Source of the DNA: Blastocladiella emersonii ATCC 22665
Lineage: Eukaryota > Blastocladiomycota > Blastocladiomycetes > Blastocladiales > Blastocladiaceae
Direction of reading: 5' to 3'
Assembly (NCBI GenBank): GCA_025594325.1
Contig: JANHCV010000011.1
Location: 248,001 to 312,000, forward strand
Length of the DNA stretch: 64,000 bases
Shown here: positions 31,557 to 41,836 of the stretch, one piece after another
How positions within the stretch are numbered: position 1 is the stretch's first letter
Layout of the letters: every line of letters begins with the position of its first letter
Made by a program: the position numbers and the translations under genes
The notes under the pieces: generated by a model
Told to the model about the DNA's origin: nothing
The model's database searches: none
The model's input: the letters and a program-made list of their open reading frames with translations, nothing else

Positions 31557-33633
31557 ATGAACGCTCTCGACACCGCGCAAGTCACCGCCGCTGCTCTCGC
31601 GTCGTTCTACACGGTACGCTCGGCCCGCTGACCACATGCAGTCAAGTCCATAAGCTGATCCAACCCGCCGCCCTTGTCCAGGCCACCCGCGACGCCAAGC
31701 ACCAGCCGTCCCAGCTCGAGTTTGAGGCGGCGCTCTTGACCAACGCTAGCAAGCTGCTCGCCATCTACGTTGCGTTCGCGCACCACTTCGAGGAGCCCAT
31801 TGACCTCTCGCCCGCCTTTGTCGCGTCGCTCTTCGAGTACCTGACGGACCCCGGCTACATGTACGGGTGGGGCGTGATTGAGGGCCGCGCCGCGCGCGAA
31901 GCCGCGTGCGTGTACTACTCGCAGACCGCCGGCGCCGGGTGCACGCCCGTCCCAGCCGCCAGCTACGAGCACTGCGCCGCCGACCTCGCGGGCTCGTTCG
32001 CAGAGATCGTAAGCCGCGCTGCCGACGAGGACGTCGAGTGGCACGCGCTGCGGGTCGTCAAGGCCATTTACGAGGTCTACTTCAGCTGGCTCGGTAAGTC
32101 GCAAAACAAGGAGCGCTCCGTGGCGGACCGCCACGTTATCGCCAAGGAGTTTGCGGTGAAGAAGCTCTATGCGCTCATTGGCGGCTGGTACTTCAAGCAC
32201 GTCGTGTCGTCTAGTGTCCGCAAGTGGCTCGCGGCGCCGTACGGCGCGGACGGCGGTGACGGCATGTATCTGGACGATGGCGAGGACGCTGAGTACGAGG
32301 AGGAAGAGGAGGAGTGCGAGGAGGAGGTAGAGGAGGAGGCTGACTACGACAAGACCAACCACGGCGCGACCACCGCGACTGACTCGCTCACCGATCCCAG
32401 CAGCGACGACGACGGTGAGTGCGACAGCGACTGGATCGATGTCGATACTGACGCTGACGCACTCGCCGACGAGCTGAAGGTGCAGTTTGGCGTACTGCGC
32501 ATGCTCCGAGGCGCGGCGCTGTGGCTCATTCGCGAGCGGTGGGTCGCGCCGGTCTTAACTGTCCCGGACCTGGTGCCCGAGCTCCAGTTCCACTACACCA
32601 AGCACCTAATGAACCGCGTGCACGAGTCGTTGGTCGAAAGCGTGGTGCGGCTGCTCGACGGGGTGCGTCCGCTCAGAGTGCCAAGGCCGGCAAGCTGCTC
32701 AACATCCGCCTTGAGCTCGTTTTTGACCAGGGCAAGGATAAGGACGAGGACCTGCTGGTCACGCAGGCCTACGCCGCGGCGCTGTTCGAGTACCTTACCA
32801 AGAACGACATCGGGGGCCTGAACAAGGACTCGGACTCGTCCAGCATCATCGCCGCGCTCCGCTACCGCGCGCGCACCGGCGCCAAGGCGTACGCGCCCGC
32901 GCCGCCGGGCTTCGAGCCGATCGTCGCCGAGCTCGCGGGCGGCTTCTGGCGCCTCGTGAACCGCGCCCTTGACCAGCACGTTGCGCGGCAGATCACGCGG
33001 ATCGTCATGGCCGCGCACGCCGCGATCCTCGCCTCGTACGAGAGCGAAGGATGTTCCAAGACGTACACCAAGGCGCAGTTTGCGCCGCTCGCCAGGGTCA
33101 GCGCCCTCGACACGGTCCACTTCCTCGTGCGGTACCCCGGCGTGTACATCTGGATGCCCCCCGCGCTCGGCGCGTGGATCAACTGGCGCGGCGACGACGA
33201 CGATCCCGCCGCGCCGCAGCCCGACCTGGGCGACGAGTTTGAGCAGGCGTTCCCGAACATGGTCATCGCGGCCGGCTTGTTTGACGCCAAGGAGGAGGAC
33301 CACGACGGCGAGTCCGAGGACGACGGCGACTCGAACGACAGCGACTCGCACGGCGACGACTCGAACGACAGCGACTCGCACGGCGACGACTCGAACGACG
33401 GCGACGACACTGACCGCGACGACACTGACCGCGACGACTCGCGCAGCAACGACATGGACGGCGACGGCTCGCAGGGCGGCGTCAAGGAGGCCATGGACGA
33501 CGTCCTCGCCATGGAGCTCAAGATGCGGTTCCGTCTCCTCCGCGGGCTGCGGGACACGGCGATCTGGCTGATCATGAACGGGTGGGTGGCGCATGACTTC
33601 ACCCTCCCGGAACTGGTGCCCGAGCTCGTGTAA
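31557..33633 (+). CDS. Acidic protein with internally duplicated domain, unknown function
   Basis: Exons 31557-31613, 31682-32617 and 32677-33633 give 649 residues. Two halves are paralogous. Each has a helical start (KLLAIYVAFAHH / KLLNIRLELVFD), ALFEYLT-type helix, a block ending in AEI(V)SRA or WRLVNRA, an acidic low-complexity stretch, and a conserved end (LKVQFGVLRMLRGAALWLI / LKMRFRLLRGLRDTAIWLI, then LVPEL). The intron joining the halves (59 nt, donor GTGCAC, end CAG) is inferred because the frame changes there and the spliced product aligns with the first half; an alternative is two genes or a fused gene pair. The acidic stretches contain Glu runs in half 1 and DSN/DSH repeats in half 2. 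No signal peptide or membrane helix is present. I do not recognise the domain. Confidence 0.6.
33331..33435 (+). repeat. Coding minisatellite, 30-bp and 15-bp units
   Basis: A 30-bp unit (33331-33360 and 33361-33390, identical, plus a 9-bp partial copy) encodes SNDSDSHGDD. It is followed by an identical 15-bp pair at 33406-33435 encoding DTDRD. Both lie in the acidic stretch of the second domain and keep the frame. Confidence 0.9.
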
Positions 33634-33880
33634 GCGGGATGCGATCGTGCGGCATGACCGGCTGGATACATTTGCATTTAGTTCTCTATGGATCGAGAGT
33701 GGTTGTGGGCATGGAGGTGAGAGGCGCTGAGAGTGAGGCATGAGCGAGGAGAAACAGTATGGTGGCGCCACAGCGACGGACGTGGCAGCTGGGTCGAGTG
33801 ACTCTCGCAGCAGCGCCGCTCGCCCTTCCGCGAAGGCGCACCGCGAGCGAGCTGGGCTCCCCAGATACCCGCCCTCTACC

Positions 33881-35240
33881 ATGGATGACGCTACCAAGGA
33901 CCCCGTAAGTCGATGCAACAGATTCATGTATACCGGGACGCGATCTGACGCGACTCGGCCCCCGCGGTAGGAATTCCCGATCGTGTGCGAGCCGTGCCTC
34001 GGCGACAACCCGTACATGCGCATGGTACTGTCGCTCTCGCTCTGCAACTCCCGCGTAGGTGCCACTAACACCCAAACCACCGCGCGTAGACGACGCAGCA
34101 GCAGGGCGCCGAGTGCAAAGAGTGCCACCGCCCTTATACGACGTACCGGTGGGTGCCCGGAGCGGGGCAGCGGTACCGGCGGACCGAGATCTGCACCGTG
34201 TGCGCGAAACTCAAGAACGTGTGCCAGTCGTGCATCCTGGACCTCGAGTACGGCATGACGACGCAGGTGCGCGACGCGGTGCTGGGCGCCGAGGCCGCCG
34301 CGGGCAACGTGTCGAGCGACGCCAACCGCCGCTGGCTGCTGCGCACCGCCGAGGCCAACATGGCCAAGACGGGCAAGTCGCTCGTCGACTACGGCCGCAT
34401 CGACAGTATCGCCAAGGACGCTCTGCGCAAGATGGCCCGCGCCGGGTCCGAGCCCTACGCAGGCGGATCGAGCGATAAGTCGGCCGCGCACCGTAAACAT
34501 ATCCCGGGGATCTGCGGCATGTGGCTCAAGGGCAAGTGCACACGCGGCGAGCACTGCCAGTACCGGTACGTTCGTTGCGTCGCTCGCTCTCTTCGCACCC
34601 CACTTACACCCGCTCAACATGTAGCCACGAGCTGCCCAAGGACAAGGCCAAGCTGGCCGATTTCATCGCCAAGAACGGCGGCACGCTCCCCGCGCACCTG
34701 CAGGAGCATCTGCACCAGCACTCCTCGTCGCAACTCGCATCTCACCTCACGCACCGCAGCGTGCAGCCGCCCGGCGCCCGCATCGCGGACCGCCACCTGC
34801 GCGAGGCCGAGCAGGCGCACGCCAAGTCGACGACGCTGCTCGTGACGCAGCTCCCCGAGTCGGCCGCCAACGAGCCGGCCCTGCGCGCGCACTTTGAGCC
34901 GTTCGGCGAGATCAAGTCGGTCGTCGTCGCGGCCGCGAAACGGTGCGCGTTCGTCAACTTCACGGCGCGCGACGCCGCCGAGCGCGCGTTCGAGACCGAG
35001 GCTGTCATCGAAGGCGAGCCGTACAAGGTCGCGTGGGGAAAGTACGTTGTGATTGCTGCGCGAGGCTCTGGCTGGTCGTTCAGGGCTGACAAGATCGCGA
35101 CGTGTAGGGCGCGCCCCGTCGGGCCACAAGCTCCGACTGCTGCCGCGACGGCGGCAGCCTCGCCAACACCGGGCAAGGGCAAGCAGGGCGGCGGGAACAA
35201 GTACGAGTACGCGGCCATGAACCCGTCGCTCATCAACTAA
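33881..35240 (+). CDS. RBM22: Spliceosomal RNA-binding protein RBM22 / Ecm2 (Slt11, Cwf5)
   Basis: Exons 33881-33904, 33971-34024, 34090-34565, 34625-35041 and 35108-35240 give 367 residues. The order of blocks is the family's: FPIVCEPCLGDNPYMRM, a CxxC zinc site (ECKECHRPYTTYRW), ICTVCAKLKNVCQSCILDLE, the CCCH finger GICGMWLKGKCTRGEHCQYR, and an RRM (TTLLVTQLPES … AFVNFTARDAAERAF). This protein contacts U6 snRNA and the intron in the activated spliceosome and stabilises the catalytic centre. The last intron is 66 nt with no in-frame stop; splicing it gives VAWGKARPVGPQ, as expected for the end of the RRM. The protein is shorter than the human one, lacking most of the Pro-rich tail. Confidence 0.93.
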
Positions 35241-35334
35241 CCGGTCTACCCCAAGATGCGCGGTATCAATCAAACATGGAATACACTCCCCGTTCACCTG
35301 ACAAAATCGAATGAATGCCCCACCGCCAACGTCG

Positions 35335-37624
35335 CTACGCTGCATCCCGCGACCGTCTCGACTTGCGCGCGCGCTTGGCCGGCGGCGGCTCGCTCCGCTC
35401 CGCGTCGGCGGCAGCGTCAGCGTCAGCGGCGGCAGCTTGGTCTGTCCACGCCGCGTCGAGCAGCGACGTGCCCGGCGGCGCCGCGGGTCCGTCGAACATG
35501 GCCTGGACCGCGATATCGGTTCCCACATCGGGGGCAGGGACGAGCGCGGGCATCTCGAGCGGGAGCGGCGGCAGCGGCAGCGGGGGCGCGAGGAACGGGT
35601 GGTCGAGCAGCGGGCTGCTGGGTCCCGCGGACGCGGCGGCCGCCGCCGAGGCGATGCGTGCAATGCGGGCGGCCGCGTCGGCCGGCTCGGTGGTGGTGTC
35701 AGGTTCGGGAGGCGGGACGGCAAGGGCGGCGGCAGGGGCGGGAGGGTCGAGCAGCGAGTCGGGCTCGGGGACGATCATGGACGCCGTCATGACCGTCGAG
35801 ACTGGGATCGCGGCGGACGAGGTCGTGGGTGACGGCGCGGCGGCAGGGACGGCTGTTGCGTTCGTCGCGGACTCGGCCGCTGTTGTTGCCGCCGAGGCAG
35901 CCGCAGCGGGCGCGGGGGCGGGTGCGGGGGCGGCAGCAGCAAGCGCAGCGGCCGCGGTAGGCGCGGAAGTCGCGGTCGCGGGAGCCGCAGCGCCCTCCTT
36001 GCCCTTGATCATGCCGTCGAGGAGCGCAAACTTGCGCTTCTGGCGGCCGAACCGCAGGCCGCACGCGTTGCACAGATATCCGTTGTTCTCGCCGCCGCTA
36101 GAAGTCAAAAAAGGTGAGTACAGGGAACGGCGAGCGGAGCACAAGTAAAGTGAACGCGTACCGTCGCCAAAGTCTACTCTCGGTCGTCTGGCACACGGTG
36201 CAGACACGGACCTTGGGCTCGGTCGGCCGGCGGGCGCGGCGGCGGCCCGGGTTGAGCGACGGGAGGACGTAGGCGGCGGCCGCGGCAACCATGGACGGCG
36301 GCGGCGTTGGGCCGGGCACCCTTGGCGCATCGGCCGGCGCAGCCGGTGCTGCTGGGAGCGGCGGCAGGGAGGGCAGCGGGGGAGGCGGGTGGTGCATGAG
36401 CGCGGCCGGGGACACGCCCGCGGGCGGCGCACCGCCATCGACCTCGTCGCCGGCATTGGGAACGACGGGCGCGTACGCGTACGGATGCGCGTCGCGGTGC
36501 ACGTGGCGCGGCGGGGGCGGCGGCGGCGGCGGCGGGCCGTCGTAGTGGTGATGGCGGTGAGACTGATGGTAGCCGTAGTGCTGGTCGTGATAGCCACCGC
36601 GTGGCGGCGGATACGCGTGCGGCGGTGGGGGCGGGTACGCCGGGTGGCGCGAAGGTGCGGGCGGGCCGCCGTAGTACGGCAACGAGGAGGATGGAGGGCG
36701 CGGCGGGTACCCCGCGTACTCGTCGCCGGCGCCTTCTGCATAGCGATAGTGGTGCGGGTCCGGGTACGGCTGCTGCTGTTGCACCACATTGTCGGGCCCG
36801 CCGCGGAACGCGTCCTCGACTTGCTGTGCGGGCGGCGCGGGCGACACTTCCGGCGGCACCGACTCGCCCGGCGGCCCCTCGCGCTCGCGCATGCGGCGCG
36901 AGGGTTCCGGGTGGGTGTCGGGGAGGAACTCGGGCCCACACTCGCCGGCGGCGTCAGCGGCAGCGCGTTCGGCGGCCGTCAGTCGGCGGTACCCGGGCGG
37001 GGGCGGTGGGAGCGGCGGGAGCGCGAGCGGTCGCTTCGCGACGAGCTTGGCAAGCGGGAGCAGGCCGTCGGCGCCGCGCGCGTCCACGGCGCTGCGCGAG
37101 CGGCCGTAGTCGCCGTCGTAGACCCCAAAGGCGCCGCCGGCGCGCTTGGACGCGTACGGCAGCCTATCGCCGTAGTAGCCGACGGGCGGCGGCGGGGGCG
37201 ACGCGAACAGCGCCGAGTGGTGGGGCGGAGGCGGGCGCGGCGGAGGCGGCGGGTAGCCGCGCGGTGGCGGAGGCGGCGGATAGTGGTGTTGCTGGTGCTG
37301 GTGCGGGTAGCGGTGGTCGTAGTGGGGGTGGTAGTGGTGCGACGGCGGCGGCGCGTACGGGTCGGCGGCGTAGCCGGACCGAGCGGCGTCGTACTCGTAG
37401 CCGGCCATGTCGTAGCCGCCGCGATAGTAGTCGGCGTCGGCGTCGCGCGCGCGCGCGTGCGGGTGCGGATGCGACGGGTGCGAGTACGGGCCGTGGCGCG
37501 CGTCGTAGCTGGCGCCGTACGACGCCCGATCGCTCGCGTCGGCGGCAGCGTCGTGGTACGGGTGCTGGCGCGGCGGTGCGGGCGGCATGTGCAGCGGCGC
37601 GCGAGGATGTGCGTCACGCTGCAT
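35335..37624 (-). CDS. GATA-type zinc-finger protein
   Basis: Exons 37624-36162 and 36097-35335 give 741 residues. The intron (GTACGC…TAG) interrupts the zinc finger and its removal joins CTVCQTTESRLWRR to GENNGYLCNACGLRFGRQKRK, a complete Cx2C-x18-Cx2C GATA finger with basic tail. The long N terminus is Pro/His/Tyr-rich (many PPPP, HYHP and YGG runs) and the C terminus is Ala/Pro-rich, ending in a basic nuclear-localisation-like PPPAKRARKSRRSRD. It is expected to bind WGATAR-type DNA sites and regulate transcription. The ATG at 37624 is the first true ATG in the frame. Fungal relatives regulate nitrogen, iron or light responses; the sequence does not tell which applies here. Confidence 0.88.
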
Positions 37625-39139
37625 CGTGCGGCGCGCGGGCGGCGTGGCGTGGGGTCGAAGAGAGGTGGGACGCGCAGCAGAGGAGCGAGCGGCGCGGATC
37701 GCGAATAGCGAAAACACCAGGCGGACAGCGGGCTGCGGGGTAGAGCGAGGGCCGATCGCCACCGCCGCCGATGGCGAGACCGCGTAGTCCAGCGGCTACT
37801 GCGCGAGGGCAGGCAGGTGCGGGGGCGAGGTCGCGGTCGCGGACGCGGACGCGGCGGACGCGGACGGACCGGCGACCGAGGGCAGGAGAAGGAGCGCACG
37901 CGGGCAGGCAGGCAGGCGGGCGGGCGATGCGTTGCGCCGAGTGCCGAGGGCGGGCGGGGTGTGGTGGGGGGTGCGGCCGCCAACGGGGGAGCGTAGACGT
38001 CCGATGGGCGGACGCGGCAGTGCGAGATCCAGGGCCGGTGCGGTTGAGCACGCGGATGGATGTGCGACTGAGCGCGCGCGGGGCGGGTCGGGTGCGAGAG
38101 GGCGGGAGGGAGGGATGCTGCAGCGGGCTCACAACCGAGACTCGGGGAGAGGGACTTGGACCGTATGTAGGATCCGGCCGGGACGGTCGATTGCAGCGGC
38201 CGTGATGCGCGATGGCGATCAGCAGATGGGCGCGGGCGTGGGCGAGCGAGCGAGAGAGGGGGGCCGTGCGGCGAGGGCGAGTGTGGGAGCGGCCTTGTTC
38301 GACCGCCGACCAAGTCCGAGTCAGCGTGCGCTGTGCGTGTCCGCGCCCAGAGCCCGCGTGGGAACGTGGGAACCAGCGCCGGGCAGGAGAGCGGACCACC
38401 AGCGATCGAGCGCGCCCTCCTCCCTCGACCGACCTCACAGTCGCTGCCGCACCAGCTTGGTCTCCCGGATAAGTTGGCCACGCAGTCCGCCTGTTCCGGC
38501 GGTCCAGACCGTTCCGATCACGGGCGAGCGCGCGGTTATCTGATCACCCGCGTCACGGCCTGCTTGCTTCGCTCCCTCGGCCCTCGTCACTATTCGTCAC
38601 TCGGAGCCACGGCCGGGCTCTCTTCCATCTCTGACAAGACAAGGCGGCCTGGCGGCTGTGCGATGGGAGACGCGCACCGACAACGGGGGAACGGGCTCGC
38701 GGCGATCGCGACCCACGCGCCCCGATCACTTTCGCGCCCGACTCCCGACTTCCGCTTCGCTCTCCCGTGGCCGCGAACGTGTTCCGTTGGACGCGTCGCG
38801 CCGCGATGTGTGACGCGTCTCTGCCGCCCCCTGAGTCCGCGCGCCGTCACCCTGCGCCGCGCGTCACAATGGGCGCCGCCAGACGGGGGACGTGGATCCG
38901 CACTGCGCGATTTTTCGGCACGATCCACTTGGCGCACTCGCTCCCGCGCCACGGCCTCGGCCGCCCGCTCTCACCGCCCTCGATTGCCGCCATCGTGTGC
39001 CTATTGACCGGGTCGTCACCGCCATCGCGCGCTTGCTGGCCTGCGTTGTTGCCGACCCCATCGTCCTTGACTGCCCGTACCAGCACGCCCACTCGCCTCA
39101 CACACGCGCGATTACGGGCATCAACGCATGGGGGACTCG
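37625..39139. other. Long intergenic region upstream of the GATA gene
   Basis: About 1.5 kb of GC-rich sequence lie upstream of the GATA gene. From about 37790 to 38250 the plus strand is G-rich with short GGCGGGC and GGACGCGGAC repeats, meaning CT/C-rich in the gene's direction, as in a promoter or leader. Open frames here have Arg/Pro-only compositions. No RNA gene or conserved protein was recognised. Confidence 0.45.
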
Positions 39140-39787
39140 CTCGAGGGATGCGATGATACGCATGTCGCGCACCTGATCATTCACGCTCGCGGTCGCGCTC
39201 TGGGCCGTGGTCATGGTCGCAAGCAAGCTTCTGTATCACCGATCCACCCGTGCTCTCTCTCCTCCACTCGGCGTCCGCCGCCACTGTCGTCGCCGCTGCC
39301 GCTGCGGCTGCACCGGCACCCGCGCGCATATGGCCCTCATTGACGCGTCAGGACGCATGTTGCGCACCGGATTGTTCGCGCTCGCAGTTGTGGTTATGGT
39401 CGGTCGCAAGCTTCTGTGTCAACTCTCCACCCGTGTTCTCTCTACTCGGCGCCCGCCGTCACCGTCCTCACCGCCGTCGCCCCTGCCGTTGCACTCGCAC
39501 CAGCGCGGATACGACGGCCCTCAAGGGACGCGTCAACACACATGTCGCGCACCAAATCTTCCTGGGTCGCGCTCGCGGTCGTGGTCATGGTCGCTCGCAA
39601 GCTTCTTTATCTCTCGCCACCCTGTCCGTGCTCCCATCCTTACTCGGTACCTGTTGCTGCCGCCATCGCCTCGCCACTGCTGCTGCACCCGCGCGGGCGC
39701 AGCCCTCAAGGGACGCATCGATACGCACGTCGCGCGCTAGATGGTTTGCGCTAGCTAGCTTCTATATCATCACTCCACCAGTGCTCT
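39140..39787. repeat. Degenerate ~185-bp tandem repeat, about four copies
   Basis: Units share an anchor GTGGTCATGGTCGC..GCAAGCTTCT, a CCACCCGTG(C/T)TCTCTC core and an end such as GACGCATGTCGCGCACC. AAGCTT anchors lie at 39225, 39409 and 39599, with a degraded one at about 39756, giving spacings of about 184, 190 and 157 bp. Copies have many substitutions and indels, so the array is old. Frames stay open across it only by composition and the unit length shifts phase, so it is unlikely to be coding. It lies against the 3' end of the GNAT gene. Confidence 0.75.
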
Positions 39788-40665
39788 TTACTCAGTGCCT
39801 GCTGCCGCAACGACCGCGTCGCCCTCGTCGTGCACCACGCGCTTGACAAAGAACGTAGCGCGTCCCCAGTACAGCTCGTACTCGCCCATCGCCGTATACC
39901 CGCGGCGGAGGTACATGCTGACGTTGCGCTCGGTCGCCGACAGCGTGCACAGCGCGAGCGCCTTGACCTGGCCATCCTCCACCCGCCACGGTCCCGCGGG
40001 GAACCCGACGCGCACCGCCCACGACTCGGCAAAGTCGAGCAGGTCGCGCCCGTGCCCGGCGCCGCCGACCGTCGGCAGCACCGCGAGCATCGACAGCGCG
40101 ACGGTGCCCGTCTCCCGGCACGCGTACGCGGTGCGCATCGCGTGCGCGTCGCCGTTGAAGGCGGCCAGGTCGTAGTCGTAGTTGGCGAAATCGACGGCGA
40201 TGGTCCCCGCGGGCCGCCATTCGGACCCGTCTTCGAGCGTGAGGGTGAAGTCCTCGGTCGCGCCGCGCAAGTCGTAGTCGATCCACTCCCCGCGCTCGAT
40301 CGAGTAGACGCGCCCAGTGCCGTGCTCTGCCTCGAACGCCGCGAACCCCGCGAGCCACGCGCCGCTCGGCACCCACAGCACGTACATGGCGCGGTCGCCC
40401 GCGCGCTGGTGCGCCATCCACTTGGGCACCGAGCCCGGGTGCCACACGGGGATCCGCGACGCCAGGAGGAAGGGTTCGAGGGTGTCGACCAGCGGCGACT
40501 ATGGGGCGGGGTTGGTGGTGGAGTCAGGGACCGGTGGGTGGCGAGTGAGAGTGCGGGCGGGCGTACGATGAGCACGCCGTCGCGCCAGACGACCGCGGGC
40601 AGCGGCTTGTTGCTCGGCGCTAGCGTCCCGCCGACGGTGGTGCGTACGAGTTGCATCGGCTTCAT
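39788..40665 (-). CDS. GNAT-family N-acetyltransferase
   Basis: Exons 40665-40567 and 40498-39788 encode 269 residues. The C-terminal third has the GNAT core: a beta strand leading into ALSMLAVLPTVGGAGHGRDL (motif A, acetyl-CoA pyrophosphate loop), then ATERNVSMYLRRGYTAMGE (motif B: Asn, then YLxxGY). The N-terminal half looks like the extended GNAT-like fungal proteins that carry an extra beta-rich region (EWIDYDLRG, AGTIAVDFANYDYD). The intron (GTACGC…TAG) joins GVLI to SPLVDTLEPF. The acceptor substrate cannot be predicted. No targeting signal is visible. Confidence 0.8.
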
Positions 40666-40906
40666 TGCGTAAATCTGCGAGGGGGGTTCCAGTGCAGGAG
40701 AGAGAGAGAGAGGGAGGGAACACGGCGCGGGTGTGGCGACGTCCATTGGCCATCGCTGCTGTGCCCTGCGACCCGGCACAGCGAGCCGCGACTCCCGACT
40801 CCCGTGCATTTCACCGATCACTCTCTCCATCATCGCCGGGGTCGTGTCAAAAGGGACAAACACTCTTTGCATATGGTGGTACACAAAATGCCAAACACAC
40901 TCACCC

Positions 40907-41566
40907 CTACTCGATCTTGACCTGGACGCGCTCGACCTGCGGCGCGGCCTTGGGCACCGTGACCGTGAGCAGGCCGTCCTTGAAGCTGGCCATGAGCTGG
41001 CCCGGGTCGATGCGGTGCGGGAACGTGACGGTGCGCTGGAAGTCCTCGATCACGCGCTCCTGCGCGATCAGCTGGTGCGTCGCCGCGGTCGGCGACGACT
41101 TGACCGCGGACTCGTTGGGCGCCGTCGCCGTGTCGGTCAGCGCCTCGCCGCCCGTCGTCGGCGACAGGCCCTCGTTGGCATCGCCGGCGGCCGAGGAGGA
41201 CGAGGGGGCGGAGAACTCGGCCTTGGCCGTGGCGTGGATCGACAGCGTGTTCCCGTCGACGATGCTCACGTCCATGGCGTCCTTGGCCACGCCCGGCAGC
41301 TCGGCGACTACCACGTACTCCTTGTCGTTCTCTACGTCGCGTTCATGTTGCCCGAAGTGAGTGTCCGTGTGCATCGAGGGATGCACTCGCGACCGCGTAC
41401 CGTGAACGTCCATGGCCGGGATCCGCGGCCCGCCAAACGCCGACGCGAGCGCGCCCGCGGCCGACGGGCTGAACGCGCCGCCGCGGCGCAGCGGCAGCAG
41501 GAACGGGTCCTCGAACGCGCGCGCCATGCGCGCCATCTCGGGGAGCACGGTGCGGAGGAGCGACAT
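40907..41566 (-). CDS. Small heat-shock protein (Hsp20 / alpha-crystallin)
   Basis: Exons 41566-41401 and 41331-40907 give 196 residues. Removal of the 69-nt intron (GTACGC…TAG, no in-frame stop) joins MDVHE to NDKEYVVVAELPGV, the classic start of the alpha-crystallin domain. The domain ends FKDGLLTVTVPKA, and the protein ends QVKIE. About 45 residues of Ser/Thr/Ala-rich sequence are inserted in mid-domain between SIHATAKAEF and the ERVIEDFQRTVTFP strand, in the loop region used for dimer exchange in other Hsp20 proteins. It acts as an ATP-independent holdase chaperone in the cytosol. A TATAAA lies about 85 bp upstream of the ATG, in keeping with strongly induced expression. Confidence 0.92.
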   Translation of the reverse strand: MSLLRTVLPEMARMARAFEDPFLLPLRRGGAFSPSAAGALASAFGGPRIPAMDVHGTRSRVHPSMHTDTHFGQHERDVENDKEYVVVAELPGVAKDAMDVSIVDGNTLSIHATAKAEFSAPSSSSAAGDANEGLSPTTGGEALTDTATAPNESAVKSSPTAATHQLIAQERVIEDFQRTVTFPHRIDPGQLMASFKDGLLTVTVPKAAPQVERVQVKIE

Positions 41567-41647
41567 CTTGGTGGTTGATTGCGTAGCTTCGTGGGTGTAA
41601 GGCTTCACGAGGAGGGCGGGTCGAGGGGCCGGAGGGCGGGTGCGGGC

Positions 41648-41653
41648 TTTATA
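41648..41653 (-). promoter_or_regulatory. TATA box of the Hsp20 gene
   Basis: The minus strand reads GTATAAAG about 85 bp before the Hsp20 ATG. It stands out because TATAAA is rare in this GC-rich sequence and stress-inducible genes are typically TATA-driven. Confidence 0.55.
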
Positions 41654-41836
41654 CTCGTCGACGGCACAGCGGGAAGGGAGAGGAAGCGGGGCGAAGCCGG
41701 CCGACGGCGGCGGAACGAACGAGAACGGGAGCGTGGCCCCGGCTCAGCGTGGCGCCCAACGCGTCGACGAGACGCGTCGCTCATCCTCTGCGCGCGCCAC
41801 ACCGTCGGCCGCGTTCCGCCGCCACGTCAAACGACC

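Noticed and set aside
32600-32700. Apparent frameshift between the two halves of the acidic protein
   Set aside because: A 59-nt segment with GT…CAG ends and matching phase removes the frame change and aligns the halves, so an intron is the simpler reading, though the GTGCAC donor is weak.
37625-37762. N-terminal extension of the GATA protein to 37762
   Set aside because: The codon there is GTG and the added residues are low-complexity; the ATG at 37624 is the first usable start.
39207-39846. Overlapping plus-strand frames of 130-200 codons through the tandem repeat
   Set aside because: The repeat unit is not a multiple of three and copies vary by indels, so no frame preserves the same peptide in successive units.
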